Of a stretch of 64,000 bases of DNA, positions 56,282 to 64,000 are shown piece by piece. Under the pieces are notes generated by a model that worked only from the letters and a program-made list of their open reading frames with translations, had not been told where the DNA came from and did no database searches. Position numbers and translations under genes: made by a program. How positions within the stretch are numbered: the first letter of the stretch is position 1; the number at the start of each line of letters is the position of its first letter. Source of the DNA: Oscillospiraceae bacterium. Its GTDB lineage: Bacteria > Bacillota > Clostridia > Oscillospirales > Oscillospiraceae. Location: positions 1-64,000 of the forward strand of contig CADAUZ010000004.1 of the NCBI GenBank assembly GCA_902791215.1, in the 5' to 3' direction.

Positions 56282-57166
56282 TCATTTTTCGTCCGGGTTT
56301 ACGTGGACCATGATGTGCTTGACGCTGGGGAACTCCCGCTCGATGCGGTCGTGCACCCGCTCGGCGATGTCATGGGCCTCCACCAGGCGCAGTTCCCCGT
56401 CCAGGCGGATTTCCAGATCCACATAGATGCGGCTGCCGAACTCCCGGGTCTGGAGGCGGTCGATGCCGAGGACCTCCGGCTCCTCCAGCACGCAGTCTGC
56501 AAGGCGCCGCTCCGTTTCACTGTCGCAGGCGTGGTCCACCATTTTGGCGGTAGCGTCATGAAAGATGTCGTAGGCCGCCTTGAGGATGAACAGACAGATG
56601 ACAAGGCTTGCGATCGGCTCCATGACGGGATAGCCCAGCCGCGCCCCCGCGATGCCGATGAGCGCGCCGACGGACGAAAGCGCGTCCGAGCGGTGGTGCC
56701 AGGCGTTTGCCATGAGGGCCGGGGAGTTGAGGCGCTTTGCGTAAAAGCGGGTATACCAGTACATGGCCTCCTTGACCGCAATGGAGACAACGGCGGCGAC
56801 AAGGGCCAGAAGGCCCGGTGTGGGCTGTGCCTCAGCGCCCGCGCGGATAGTCTCGACGGCACGCCAGCCGATCAGAAGGCCCGTCACGGCCAGCACCACG
56901 GACAGGACGATCGCCGCCACGCACTCGAAGCGCTCATGCCCGTAGGGGTGTTCCCTGTCGGCGGCCTTGACGGAGAGCTTGACGCCGATGATGACGATGA
57001 AGCTGCTGAGCACATCGGACGCCGAGTGCACCGCGTCGCTGATCATGGCGCCGGAATGGGCCAGGATGCCCGCCAGCAGTTTCAGTAAGGACAATATCGT
57101 GTTGCCCGCCACGCTCACCAGGGAGACTTTTGTGGCGGTCTTTTCAAAATTGTTCGTCTGTTCCAT
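56282..57166 (-). CDS. Cation diffusion facilitator
   Basis: About 294 aa from the ATG at 57166 with AGGAGG 8 nt upstream. Six helices; metal-site residues sit in SGAMISDAVHSASDVLSSFI (helix 2, D-x3-H-S-x2-D) and NAWHHRSDALSSVGALIGIA (helix 5). The signature ADREHPYGHERFE follows helix 2. The C-terminal cytoplasmic dimer domain has VDHACDSETERRLADCVLEE and ends KHIMVHVNPDEK. It exports divalent metal (Mn, Zn or Fe) in exchange for protons. Being convergent with the Feo iron importer it may help balance metals; the metal is not fixed by sequence. Confidence 0.92.
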   Translation of the reverse strand: MEQTNNFEKTATKVSLVSVAGNTILSLLKLLAGILAHSGAMISDAVHSASDVLSSFIVIIGVKLSVKAADREHPYGHERFECVAAIVLSVVLAVTGLLIGWRAVETIRAGAEAQPTPGLLALVAAVVSIAVKEAMYWYTRFYAKRLNSPALMANAWHHRSDALSSVGALIGIAGARLGYPVMEPIASLVICLFILKAAYDIFHDATAKMVDHACDSETERRLADCVLEEPEVLGIDRLQTREFGSRIYVDLEIRLDGELRLVEAHDIAERVHDRIEREFPSVKHIMVHVNPDEK

Positions 57167-57249
57167 GGCAGTTACCTCCTGCAAACACGGATAAAATGCG
57201 GAAAGGATGCGGCGCAGAGCGTCACATCCTTAATATTCTATGCGGGGTA

Positions 57250-57933
57250 TTATGCGATCTTGCCGCTGAATCTCGGGGACCAGTAGTCTTTTCCGTAGAC
57301 CATCAGCTCGGCAAAGACGCACACCGGCAGGGCGGCCAGCACGTCGAGGGCCGAGTGCTGCTTGACAAAGCAGACGGCAAGGCACACCATCACCACGAAA
57401 ACCGAGAGGGCAAACTTCCAGCCGGGGGCAAGGTCCGGATCCTTGAGGCCCACGGACAGAATGCCCAGGGAGTAGGCCGCGTGCAGCGAGGGGCAGACGC
57501 CGGTGTTGGTGTCGAAGGAGTAGATGAAGGCAACCACATCGGTCAGGAAATTCTGGCGTGGAAACACCGCGGGCCGCAGGTCCTGGCGGCTGGGCCAGAG
57601 GATATAGCAGAGCATGGCCACGGCCTGGGTGATCATGATGAAGGTCTGGAGCTTCTTGAAGCGCGGCACGTCGTAAAAGAAGGTGTAGGCCAGCGACCCG
57701 AAGCAGAGGAAATACCAGCCCACATAGAAGATCACAAACAGCTCGTTGAAGGGGATCATGTCGTCCAGAGCGCAGTGGATGGGGTGACAGCGCGAGGCCG
57801 GGATCAGGTTCTCCGTGATGAAGTACATGCAGAAATAGGCGATCCAGCCGCCGAGCAGCTTTACATGGGCAAAGCGCGGTTCGTTGAGCCGCAGGAGGGA
57901 AAAGCCGCTGTAATCATACGGCTGTTTTTTCAT
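57250..57933 (-). CDS. PAP2-family phosphatase-like membrane protein
   Basis: 227 aa with about six helices. PAP2 motifs are partly changed: NTGVCPSLHAAYSLGILSVG (S-L-H for SGH) and KQHSALDVLAALPVCVFAEL (the H-x3-D of motif 3, with Lys-Gln before it); PSRQDLRPAVFPRQNF covers the motif 1 region. The form is close to bacterial inositol-phosphoryl/phosphatidic-acid phosphatase-like proteins. It probably removes phosphate from a lipid or polyprenyl phosphate. It overlaps the acyltransferase gene by 20 bp, which points to a joint role in phospholipid metabolism. Confidence 0.85.
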   Translation of the reverse strand: MKKQPYDYSGFSLLRLNEPRFAHVKLLGGWIAYFCMYFITENLIPASRCHPIHCALDDMIPFNELFVIFYVGWYFLCFGSLAYTFFYDVPRFKKLQTFIMITQAVAMLCYILWPSRQDLRPAVFPRQNFLTDVVAFIYSFDTNTGVCPSLHAAYSLGILSVGLKDPDLAPGWKFALSVFVVMVCLAVCFVKQHSALDVLAALPVCVFAELMVYGKDYWSPRFSGKIA

Positions 57934-58690
57934 CGGTATAGACCTCCAGGGGGATGTTTTTCGGGTACTGGGACTTGGGGATGTTCGGGTACGGGACCAC
58001 GGTGTGCTCGGGCTGGGCGACGGCGATTTCGGTGATGGCGTCCATCAGGGCGCCGCAGATACGGCGGCGCTCGTCGGCGATGGGGGCGTCGTGCCGAAAG
58101 CGGATCGGGTCGCCGTAGAACATGGTCTTGAGCCGCGGCGCGACATACAGGGGCACGAAGCTCAGCTCCACACCGGTCTTTTTATAGTAAAAGCGGGCAA
58201 GGTCGATGAATTTGTCCTGGAAGTCGTGGACGATGTTGTTGTGCTCGTCGTAGTGCTCCGGGAAGATGACCATGCTGTTGCCCTGCTTTAACAGTTCGAT
58301 GGACTGGCGGTAGGTGGTAATGAGGCGGGTGTCGTGGTAGACGGGCACCGTGTGGGCGTTGTTGAAGATCAGCAGCGCGAGCGGCTTGATGAGATGGCTC
58401 AGCATCTTATAAAACCAGCGCACCGCCTTGGGCTTTTGCGACCAGAAGTCCCTGTAAGCGTAGGCCGAGACCTCGTCGGCGTTCATCATCTCTCCCGCGC
58501 ACCAGACATAGTGCCTGCCGGGGGTATAGATTTCCCCCGCGATGGGGCCGTACATCTGGCTGTGGTTGCCCGCGATGACGCAGGGTTCGGCCGGCAGCTT
58601 CTCCGCGCCGACGATTTTGTACTTTGGGGAGAAGAGCTTTACGAGAAAATAGACGACCTTATAGGTCCAGGGTGTTTTTTTGTCTTCCAT
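57914..58690 (-). CDS. PlsC-type acyltransferase-like protein
   Basis: 258 aa from the ATG at 58690 with GGAAGG 7 nt upstream; the longer frame is repeat-derived. Features of the glycerol-phosphate acyltransferase fold are PCVIAGNHSQMYGPIAG (N-H-S in place of the usual N-H-x4-D block), NNAHTVPVYHDTR, and GNSMVIFPEHYDEHNNIVHD (F-P-E motif). The altered first motif leaves activity uncertain. Likely membrane-peripheral, acting on lysophospholipid or another acyl acceptor. The PAP2 gene follows with a 20-bp overlap. Confidence 0.82.
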   Translation of the reverse strand: MEDKKTPWTYKVVYFLVKLFSPKYKIVGAEKLPAEPCVIAGNHSQMYGPIAGEIYTPGRHYVWCAGEMMNADEVSAYAYRDFWSQKPKAVRWFYKMLSHLIKPLALLIFNNAHTVPVYHDTRLITTYRQSIELLKQGNSMVIFPEHYDEHNNIVHDFQDKFIDLARFYYKKTGVELSFVPLYVAPRLKTMFYGDPIRFRHDAPIADERRRICGALMDAITEIAVAQPEHTVVPYPNIPKSQYPKNIPLEVYTDEKTAV

Positions 58691-59229
58691 GCCGCATCCT
58701 TCCTTCGAGGCGCTATGATACCACGCAATTATAAACAAAGCATGAATTTCCAAAAGAATTTCAGGAATTTGCATTATATCACAAGCAATAGGAAAAATGC
58801 AAAGGGTTTTGGGGACACTGCACTGCACCATACAAACCCCTTCCACCGCTGAAGCGGTCCCCCCTCCCCCAAATCGCCGCTTGCGCGGCTGGTGGAGGCA
58901 GGGGCAGCAAAACACCGGGAGGCTTGCGCCTCCCGGTGGGATATGCAATTGCGGTTTCTCCCGGTTCACAAGGGGAGTTCAGAGGGGCTTACCTCCCCCC
59001 TTTTGTCCGCTACGCGGACATTTCCCCCGCTGGGGGAATCTTCCCTCTGATTTTTCGCCTCGCAAGGCGAAAAACAGTTTCAAATCCGTTTTTTCCGGGG
59101 GCGCGTACCTCGGAAAAAACTCTTCTCAGCCTGCAAGTGTGCGAGCGTCCCCCGCAAGCGAGTGCGCGCAGCAGGCTGCATCCCCCTCGTTTTGTTGAAA
59201 TGCCGTAAGGGCATTTCAATAAAACGAAT
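58691..59229. repeat. Mosaic of short palindromes, no gene
   Basis: A gene-free stretch between the acyltransferase start and the glgA stop. It holds at least six perfect or near-perfect hairpins: ACCGGGAGG/CCTCCCGGT, GTCCGC/GCGGAC, CCCCC/GGGGG, TTTTCGCCT/AAGGCGAAAA, CCGTTTTTTCCG/CTCGGAAAAAAC, and the nested AAATGCC/GGCATTT palindrome at 59188-59226, a relative of 12763-12801. It resembles stacked REP elements. Confidence 0.7.
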
Positions 59230-61062
59230 TTACGGCTTGAGCTGGAGGTACGCGTCGCGGTACTGCTTGGCGGAGTTTTCCCAGGAGACATCCTTGGCCA
59301 TGTCGCGCTCGACCATCTCATCCCAGCGCTCACGCTCGGTGAAGTACAGGGTCTTGGCGCGGTTGACGGCATCAAGCAGCAAGCCCGCCTCGTAGCGGTC
59401 GAAGGTGAAGCCGTTGCCCTCGTTGGTGAAGGCGTTGTAGGGCTGGACGGTGTCCTTGAGGCCGCCGGTCTCGCGCACGATGGGGACCGTGCCGTAGCGC
59501 ATGGCGATCAGCTGGGTCAGGCCGCAGGGCTCGAAGAGGCTCGGCACCAGCAGGGCGTCGGCGCCCGCGTAGATCTGGTGGGCCAGGCCCTCGTTATAGG
59601 AGATGTAGGAGCAGACGGTGCCGCGGTGAGCGTTTTCGTACCAGCGGAAGGCGTCCTCATAGCGGCCGTCGCCGGTGCCGAGGACCACGATCTGCGTGTT
59701 GCCGTCCACCATCTGCTGGAAGATGGCGTTGACCAGGTCCAGACCCTTCTGGTCGGTCAGGCGGGAGATGAGGCCGATGACCATTTTGCCGTCGTCCTGC
59801 TCAAGGCCCAGAGCCTCCTGCAGGGCGCGCTTGTTGGCCTTCTTCTTTTCGATCACATCGTTGATGTCGTAGGGCGCGGCCAGGAGCTTGTCGGTGGCGC
59901 TGTTCCAGATGTCCACGTCGATACCGTTGACGATGCCGCGCAGCTTGCCGGAGTGGTGGCGCAGGTGGGCGTCCAGGTTCTCGCCGTAGAAGGGGGTCTG
60001 GATCTCCCATGCGTAGGTGTTGGAAACGGTGGTGATCATGTCGGCGTAGGCAAGGCCGCCCTTGAGCATGTTGGCGTCCTCGTAGCCCTGCTTCATGAAG
60101 CCGTAGCCGAACACATAGCCGGGCAGACCCGTCCAGTACTGGAGGGTGGGGATGTTGTAAATGCCCTGGAAGCGCAGGTTATGAATCGTGATCATGCTCT
60201 TGGCGCCGCCGATGGGGGTGTTTGCAAAGAGCGTGCGCAGATACACGGGCACCAGCGCCGCCTGCCAGTCGTGGCAGTGGATGATGTCGGGAATCCAGTT
60301 CATGTAGTTGAGGGCAGCCAGCGCCGCCTTGGCAAAATAGCAGTACTTGGGGATATCGCGCACAAGGTCGGTGTAGGGGTTGCCCCAGCTGAAAAAGTCG
60401 TTGTTGTCGATGAAGTCATAGACAACGCCGTCCCACACGTATTCCATGATGCCCACATAGAAGCTGCGGCCGTCGGAGCACAGGTCCATCATGAACTCGC
60501 CCCGGTAGACCATCTTCTCCTGGTACTTCTGCGGGATGCAGGCGTAGCGGGGCAGGATGACCTTGACGTCACAGTTCTGCTTGGTGAGGGCCTTGGGCAG
60601 GGCGTACATCACGTCGCCGAGGCCGCCGGTCTTGATAAAGGGATAGCACTCCGAGCCGATAAAAGCCACGCTGCGGCGCGGCTGCGGCAAGTCCACAACA
60701 GGTTCGTCCACTTTCGTTTCCTCCGTAGTTTTTTCTTCGATCTTCGGCTCCTCTTCGACGGGAGCCGCTTCCGCGACAGGCGCGGCCTCTGCGGCGGGGG
60801 CCTCCTCCATGGCGGGCGCGGCCTCTGCCTTCTTTACGTTCTTCCTGCGGGCGGGGGCCTTCTTCTCCGTCTTGGCGGATTCGGTCCCCTCCGCCTTCTT
60901 CGCGGGCTTCTTCGCCGGTGACTTTTTCGCGGGCGCCTTCTTGGCGGGCGCTTCCTTTACAGGCTCGGCGGCAGGGGCGGCCTCTGCTTTATTCTCGGCG
61001 GCGGTCAGCTCGGCAGCCGCGCTCTTTTCGGGCTTATCGGCAGCAGTCTTTTTACCAGGCAT
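59230..61062 (-). CDS. glgA: Glycogen synthase with disordered N-terminal tail
   Basis: About 610 aa from the ATG at 61062 (AAAGGAG 7 nt upstream). Residues about 1-130 are Ala/Lys/Pro then Ala/Glu-rich (KKAPAKKSPAKKPAKKAEGT). The enzyme follows: RRSVAFIGSECYPFIKTGGL (KTGGL donor loop), HCHDWQAALVPVYLRTLF, TVSNTYAWEIQTPFYGENLD, and VPSLFEPCGLTQLIAMRYGT (GT5 E-P-C-G). It extends alpha-1,4-glucan from ADP-glucose. The enzyme part is normal GT5 length; the charged tail is an addition, similar in style to that of the PPK2 protein here. No other glg gene is adjacent. Confidence 0.93.
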   Translation of the reverse strand: MPGKKTAADKPEKSAAAELTAAENKAEAAPAAEPVKEAPAKKAPAKKSPAKKPAKKAEGTESAKTEKKAPARRKNVKKAEAAPAMEEAPAAEAAPVAEAAPVEEEPKIEEKTTEETKVDEPVVDLPQPRRSVAFIGSECYPFIKTGGLGDVMYALPKALTKQNCDVKVILPRYACIPQKYQEKMVYRGEFMMDLCSDGRSFYVGIMEYVWDGVVYDFIDNNDFFSWGNPYTDLVRDIPKYCYFAKAALAALNYMNWIPDIIHCHDWQAALVPVYLRTLFANTPIGGAKSMITIHNLRFQGIYNIPTLQYWTGLPGYVFGYGFMKQGYEDANMLKGGLAYADMITTVSNTYAWEIQTPFYGENLDAHLRHHSGKLRGIVNGIDVDIWNSATDKLLAAPYDINDVIEKKKANKRALQEALGLEQDDGKMVIGLISRLTDQKGLDLVNAIFQQMVDGNTQIVVLGTGDGRYEDAFRWYENAHRGTVCSYISYNEGLAHQIYAGADALLVPSLFEPCGLTQLIAMRYGTVPIVRETGGLKDTVQPYNAFTNEGNGFTFDRYEAGLLLDAVNRAKTLYFTERERWDEMVERDMAKDVSWENSAKQYRDAYLQLKP

Positions 61063-61121
61063 TTCTATTCTCCTTTGTTCCGTATTCAACCGCAGGCAAT
61101 CTTGCCTGAAACACTGTATTC

Positions 61122-61150
61122 AAGATACCATAACGGTACAAAGATGTCCA
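61122..61150 (-). promoter_or_regulatory. Promoter of glgA
   Basis: Minus strand: TGGACA, 17-nt spacer, TATCTT, about 60 nt before the ATG at 61062. Confidence 0.62.
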
Positions 61151-61210
61151 GCGCCAGATTTAATTTTTTGGATGAAGCGTGAAAAAAGTTCGTGCTCATG
61201 CTACGCAAGG

Positions 61211-61234
61211 CGGCAGGCCCGGACGGGCCTGCCG
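61211..61234 (-). terminator. Hairpin after hypB
   Basis: CGGCAGGCCC, 4-nt loop, GGGCCTGCCG, 6 bp after the stop. It is a strong stem but without a direct U-tract. Confidence 0.6.
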
Positions 61235-61239
61235 TGCGT

Positions 61240-61911
61240 TTACTGTTCGTTCCAGGCTTTGATCTCGGCGCGGAGCCAATCGGCAAACTCGCCGATGCCC
61301 TCGCCGGTGCGGGCGCAGACGGGGATGATCTTCATCTTCGGGTTGAGCCGCCAGACATACTCCTTGCATTTGTCGATGTCAAAGTCGAAGTAGGGCAGCA
61401 CGTCGATCTTGTTGATGAGCAGCACATCGCAGATGGAGAACATCAGCGGGTACTTGAGGGGCTTGTCGTCCCCCTCGGGGACGGAGAGGATCATCGCGTT
61501 TTTCACCGAGCCCGTGTCAAACTCAGCGGGACACACGAGGTTTCCGATGTTCTCCAGAATGGCGAAATCCACGTCGTCCACGCCCAGGCCCTCGAGGCCC
61601 TGTCTGGTCATGCCCGCGTCCAGGTGGCACATGCCGCCGGTATGCAGCTGGATGACCTTGACGCCGGTCTTCTCGATGGTCGCGGCGTCCACGTCGGAGT
61701 CAATGTCGGCCTCCATGACGCCGATGCGGAACTCATCCTTCAGCGCGGCGATGGTCTTGCCAAGCGTCGTGGTCTTGCCCGAGCCGGGGGAGCTCATGAG
61801 ATTGAGCAGGAACACCCTGTTCTTCTTCAGCTCCTCGCGCAGCTTGTCCGCCTCGCGGTCGTTGTTTTCAAATACGCTCTGCTTTATCTCAAGAATCCTG
61901 TATCCTTCCAT
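61240..61911 (-). CDS. hypB: HypB hydrogenase nickel-insertion GTPase
   Basis: 223 aa from the ATG at 61911 (AGAGGTG upstream). G motifs: LLNLMSSPGSGKTTTLGKTI (P-loop), EADIDSDVDAATIEKTGVKV, IENIGNLVCPAEFDT-type switch (ILENIGNLVCPAEFDTGSVK) and LINKIDVLPYFDFD (N-K-x-D). The metal-site Cys and His of the G domain are in LHTGGMCHLDAGM. It lacks the N-terminal His-rich or C-x2-C-G-C nickel-store regions. It loads nickel into [NiFe]-hydrogenase or urease together with HypA, which is not in this window. Its promoter lies inside the end of the neighbouring binding-protein gene. Confidence 0.95.
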   Translation of the reverse strand: MEGYRILEIKQSVFENNDREADKLREELKKNRVFLLNLMSSPGSGKTTTLGKTIAALKDEFRIGVMEADIDSDVDAATIEKTGVKVIQLHTGGMCHLDAGMTRQGLEGLGVDDVDFAILENIGNLVCPAEFDTGSVKNAMILSVPEGDDKPLKYPLMFSICDVLLINKIDVLPYFDFDIDKCKEYVWRLNPKMKIIPVCARTGEGIGEFADWLRAEIKAWNEQ

Positions 61912-61944
61912 TTTGCACCTCTGATTTATAACGAATGTAGTATC

Positions 61945-61974
61945 AGTATAGCACAGCTTATGCGAGCAAATCAA
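61945..61974 (-). promoter_or_regulatory. Promoter of hypB
   Basis: Minus strand: TTGATT, 18-nt spacer, TATACT, about 28 nt before the hypB ribosome site. Confidence 0.68.
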
Positions 61975-63043
61975 GTGCCTCGCGCAGCCACTTGTCCAGC
62001 GCCGCGCGGTTTTGTACCCAGGGCTCGTCGGGGTCCAGGGGATAGATCGCCGCGTTTCGGGCCGCAGCGTCCAGCCGTTTTACAAGCACGCCGCCCTTGG
62101 CGTCGATCTGCTGGAAGGGCGCCATGCCCGCCGCCAGGGCGGTCTCCGCGCCGCTGCCGGTCCAGAGCCATTGGAAGAAGCGCTCCGAAACCTCCGTATC
62201 GGCACCGTCCAGCAGGGCAAAGCCCATCAGCTCCACGGGGTAACGGGCGTCCGTTTCCGTCGGCAGGGGCAGAAGGCGCACATCCAGATCTTTACTCGCA
62301 AGGCCCGCAAGCGTCGTGGACATGGTGACGGCGCAGGCAAGCTGCCCTGTGCGCACATAGTCCGCCGCCCTCTCCCGCAGGATAAACCCGCCGTGAAAGG
62401 CAGCCTTGGCAAGCGCATTATAGAGCGCCGACACCTGTCCGTCCTTCATGTCGAAAGCGGCATCTCCGGTCAGTCTGATTCCCTTTGCCGCAGCCTCGGC
62501 ATACAAAAGCGAGGCCGCGCAGTCACAGCCGAGGAAGGGGGCCTCCCCCGCCGCCGCGAGCAGCGCCTCAAAGTTTTCATAGCTCCCGTCCGTGAGCGCG
62601 GTGTTCACCAGCAGCACCGGCAGGCGCGAGCCGATGGGAAAAAACGATCTGCCCGCCGCCGGGAACGAATCCGAAAGCGTCTCCGGCACCGGCAGCGGCG
62701 AGGCAGCCTCAGCAAGGCCCCCGCTCTCCTCAAAGCGGGCCGCGCGGACATGGCTGCAAAAGAGCAGATCGGGCGCTTCAAACGCTCTGCCGGTCAGGCC
62801 CTCAAACGCCGCACCGAGCTTCTCTTCATCGGCAAAGGCCGTAGCCCGGAGCTGAATATTCGTCTCCTTCCGGCAGCGGGTGATCAGGCTCTCCATCGCA
62901 GCGCTGTCGCAGTCGCTCTCCGCGTACCAGAGCCTGAGCATCTCCGTCTTCGGCAGGGGCGTCTCGCGGGTATAGAAGAACATCCCGGCGCAAAGGCCGA
63001 CCGCGATCAAAAGGATCGCCAGCCGCAGCCATCCGTGTTTCAT
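61958..63043 (-). CDS. Extracellular solute-binding-like protein
   Basis: 361 aa from the ATG at 63043 (GGGGAGGGG site upstream); the frame continues further only as antisense of the HAD gene. One N-terminal helix (WLRLAILLIAVGLCAGMFFY) contains a Cys but no convincing lipobox. The body resembles family 1 binding proteins: MLRLWYAESDCDSAAMESLI, RSFFPIGSRLPVLLVNTALT, ACAVTMSTTLAGLASKDLDV, MGFALLDGADTEVSERFFQW. No permease is next to it, so it may serve a distant sugar transporter or be a stand-alone sensor. Ligand unknown. Confidence 0.78.
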   Translation of the reverse strand: MKHGWLRLAILLIAVGLCAGMFFYTRETPLPKTEMLRLWYAESDCDSAAMESLITRCRKETNIQLRATAFADEEKLGAAFEGLTGRAFEAPDLLFCSHVRAARFEESGGLAEAASPLPVPETLSDSFPAAGRSFFPIGSRLPVLLVNTALTDGSYENFEALLAAAGEAPFLGCDCAASLLYAEAAAKGIRLTGDAAFDMKDGQVSALYNALAKAAFHGGFILRERAADYVRTGQLACAVTMSTTLAGLASKDLDVRLLPLPTETDARYPVELMGFALLDGADTEVSERFFQWLWTGSGAETALAAGMAPFQQIDAKGGVLVKRLDAAARNAAIYPLDPDEPWVQNRAALDKWLREALDLLA

Positions 63044-63092
63044 ATCCGCTCCCCTCCCCCATCGTCGGCACAAGCGCTCTATTGATTGTTGT

Positions 63093-63122
63093 ATTATACC
63101 ACGGTCCCGGCACGAAGTACAA
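63093..63122 (-). promoter_or_regulatory. Promoter of the binding-protein gene
   Basis: Minus strand: TTGTAC, 18-nt spacer, TG-extended perfect TATAAT, about 50 nt before the ATG at 63043. Divergent from the HAD promoter just beside it. Confidence 0.7.
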
Positions 63123-63127
63123 GCAGT

Positions 63128-63156
63128 TTGCACTTTATTATGCTTTATGGTAAAAT
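63128..63156 (+). promoter_or_regulatory. Promoter of the HAD phosphatase gene
   Basis: TTGCAC, 17-nt spacer, TAAAAT, about 28 nt before the ATG at 63185. Confidence 0.65.
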
Positions 63157-63184
63157 CGGTGCAAACAACGATGGAGGTACTGCA

Positions 63185-63835
63185 ATGCGCTACAAGGCGG
63201 TTTTGTTCGACATGGACGGCACGGTGCTCGACACCCTCGCCGATCTCACAAACGCGATCAACCACACGCTCTCGGACTACGGGATGCCTCTGCTGGATAA
63301 GCGTCAGGTTGCGCAGTATCTCGGCAACGGCGCGGCCTGGCTCATGTCCAGGGCCGTCCCCGAGGGCACGCCCGACGCGCTGCGCGAGGAGATGCTGCGG
63401 GCCTATCAGCCCTGGTACGACAGCCACTGCGCCATCCTCACCGCACCCTATCCCGGCATCGTGCCGCTGATGCAGGCCCTGCGGGAGGCAGGCGTGAAGC
63501 AGGCAGTCATCTCCAACAAGCAGGACACGGCGGTCAAGCAGTTGGCAGCACAGCACTTCCCCGGCCTGCTGGAGACCGCCGTGGGCGAGAGCGAGACCGT
63601 GCGCCGCAAGCCGAACCCGGACGCGGTGCTGGCCGCTCTGCGGGAGATGGGCGTTGAGAAGCGGGACGCGGTCTACGTGGGCGACACGGAAGTCGACCTG
63701 CGCACCGCCGAGAACGCGGGCCTTGCCTGCGCGGTGGTGGGCTGGGGCTTTCGCACGGTGGAGCAGCTTTATGAGGCGGGCGCGGAACATATTTTTCAAA
63801 GCGCCGAGGAACTGCGCGGCTGGCTGCTGGAATAA
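63185..63835 (+). CDS. HAD-family phosphatase (Gph/PgmB-like)
   Basis: 216 aa from the ATG at 63185 (GGAGG 8 nt upstream). HAD motif I is VLFDMDGTVLDT (nucleophile Asp and acid Asp), motif II VISNKQD, motif III Lys in VRRKPNPDAV, motif IV VYVGDTEVDLRTAENAGL. A helical cap (about 18-85) places it in subfamily I with phosphoglycolate phosphatases. It hydrolyses small phosphate esters in the cytoplasm, for example 2-phosphoglycolate; the exact substrate is unknown. Confidence 0.92.
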   Translation: MRYKAVLFDMDGTVLDTLADLTNAINHTLSDYGMPLLDKRQVAQYLGNGAAWLMSRAVPEGTPDALREEMLRAYQPWYDSHCAILTAPYPGIVPLMQALREAGVKQAVISNKQDTAVKQLAAQHFPGLLETAVGESETVRRKPNPDAVLAALREMGVEKRDAVYVGDTEVDLRTAENAGLACAVVGWGFRTVEQLYEAGAEHIFQSAEELRGWLLE

Positions 63836-63841
63836 AAGAAC

Positions 63842-63868
63842 GATGGCGAAGGAGATCCCTTCGCCATC
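63842..63868. terminator. Bidirectional terminator
   Basis: GATGGCGAAGG, 5-nt loop, CCTTCGCCATC: 11-bp perfect stem between the convergent HAD and PHP genes. On the minus strand TTCTTTTATT follows. The PHP stop codon overlaps its edge. Confidence 0.85.
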
Positions 63869-64000
63869 ATGTATTATGCAGCTTTTCCGCTTCCTCACGC
63901 AGGCGCTCCAGCCACGCGTAAGGCACGTCCAGCTCGCCCGCGATGCCGGTGCCGAGGCTGATGTGGGGCTTGTTGCCGCCGTGGAAGTCGCTGCCGCCGG
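63867..64000 (-). CDS. PHP-domain phosphoesterase, C-terminal end only
   Basis: Partial gene, cut by the window edge; 44 codons are visible. GGSDFHGGNKPHISLGTGIA carries the G-S-D-x-H metal motif of PHP phosphoesterases (TrpH/YciV type, which act on 3',5'-nucleotide bisphosphates or RNA 5' ends). It ends ELDVPYAWLERLREEAEKLH. The rest is beyond position 64000. Confidence 0.8.
   Translation of the reverse strand, partial: GGSDFHGGNKPHISLGTGIAGELDVPYAWLERLREEAEKLHNT

Noticed and set aside
58691-58969. 93-residue N-terminal extension of the acyltransferase frame
   Set aside because: It reads through repeat DNA with no ribosome site; GGAAGG and the family start point to 58690.
63044-63898. N-terminal extension of the binding-protein frame to 646 aa
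   Set aside because: The added part is antisense to the HAD phosphatase gene; a strong ribosome site and signal helix start at 63043.

Overview
The window looks like a chromosomal segment of a GC-rich (roughly 60 %) spore-forming anaerobic Firmicute of the Clostridia, most likely an Oscillospiraceae/Ruminococcaceae-type gut commensal. The reasons are a SpoIIP homologue, a SpoVB-like flippase, reverse rubrerythrin plus rubredoxin, a FeoA-FeoB fusion with its small Cys-rich partner, a monoderm-style polysaccharide locus without outer-membrane export genes, and many short palindromic repeats. The taxonomic placement is inference from gene content. I saw no tRNA, rRNA, CRISPR array, prophage or transposase.

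Layout. (1) 107-19410, minus strand: one tightly packed exopolysaccharide operon of 12 genes, read right to left from a good sigma-A-type promoter at 19611-19639. It starts with a two-gene ion-channel module: a MotA/TolQ/ExbB-type channel fused to an EAL domain, then a MotB-like membrane anchor carrying Cna-B-type domains. After these come a Wzz/BY-kinase fusion, a tiny membrane protein, VanZ, a polymerase/ligase, a flippase, glycosyltransferases, a DUF6020-acyltransferase fusion and an AsnB-type amidotransferase. No initiating phosphoglycosyltransferase is in the window. (2) 19764-26046, minus: a three-gene surface operon: an 1875-aa secreted protein with an aerolysin/ETX-like region, a 43-aa three-Cys peptide, and a small secreted leucine-rich protein. 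(3) 26618-33504, plus: an oligopeptide ABC transporter (SBP, two permeases, two ATPases), divergent from region 2. (4) 33579-44850: mixed housekeeping genes, including an M13 peptidase, an M20 peptidase remnant, a double-glycine-leader peptide made of two CW_7 wall-binding repeats (36771-37103), a dual-specificity phosphatase, a BlaI-type repressor, a DUF523/rhomboid/macro/flavodoxin operon, a P1 peptidase, a tandem PPK2, and an HU/RqcP/zinc-ribbon cluster. (5) 45041-64000: MOP flippase, FAD oxidoreductase behind a leader terminator, AEC transporter, a zinc-ribbon/YD-repeat membrane protein, SpoIIP, an oxidative-stress cluster, Feo iron uptake, CDF metal transporter, PAP2 and acyltransferase, glycogen synthase, HypB, a solute-binding lipoprotein-like protein, a HAD phosphatase, and the end of a PHP-domain gene.

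Best candidates for something new are the EAL-fused channel with its Cna-B stalk partner at the head of the polysaccharide operon, which suggests c-di-GMP-tuned, ion-driven control of capsule or exopolysaccharide, and the leader-CW_7 peptide, which suggests an exported wall-binding bacteriocin-like product. Intergenic DNA carries several dispersed repeat families: an 18-bp-TIR element, a long inverted repeat in the oppA leader, REP-like palindromes and clustered hairpins.
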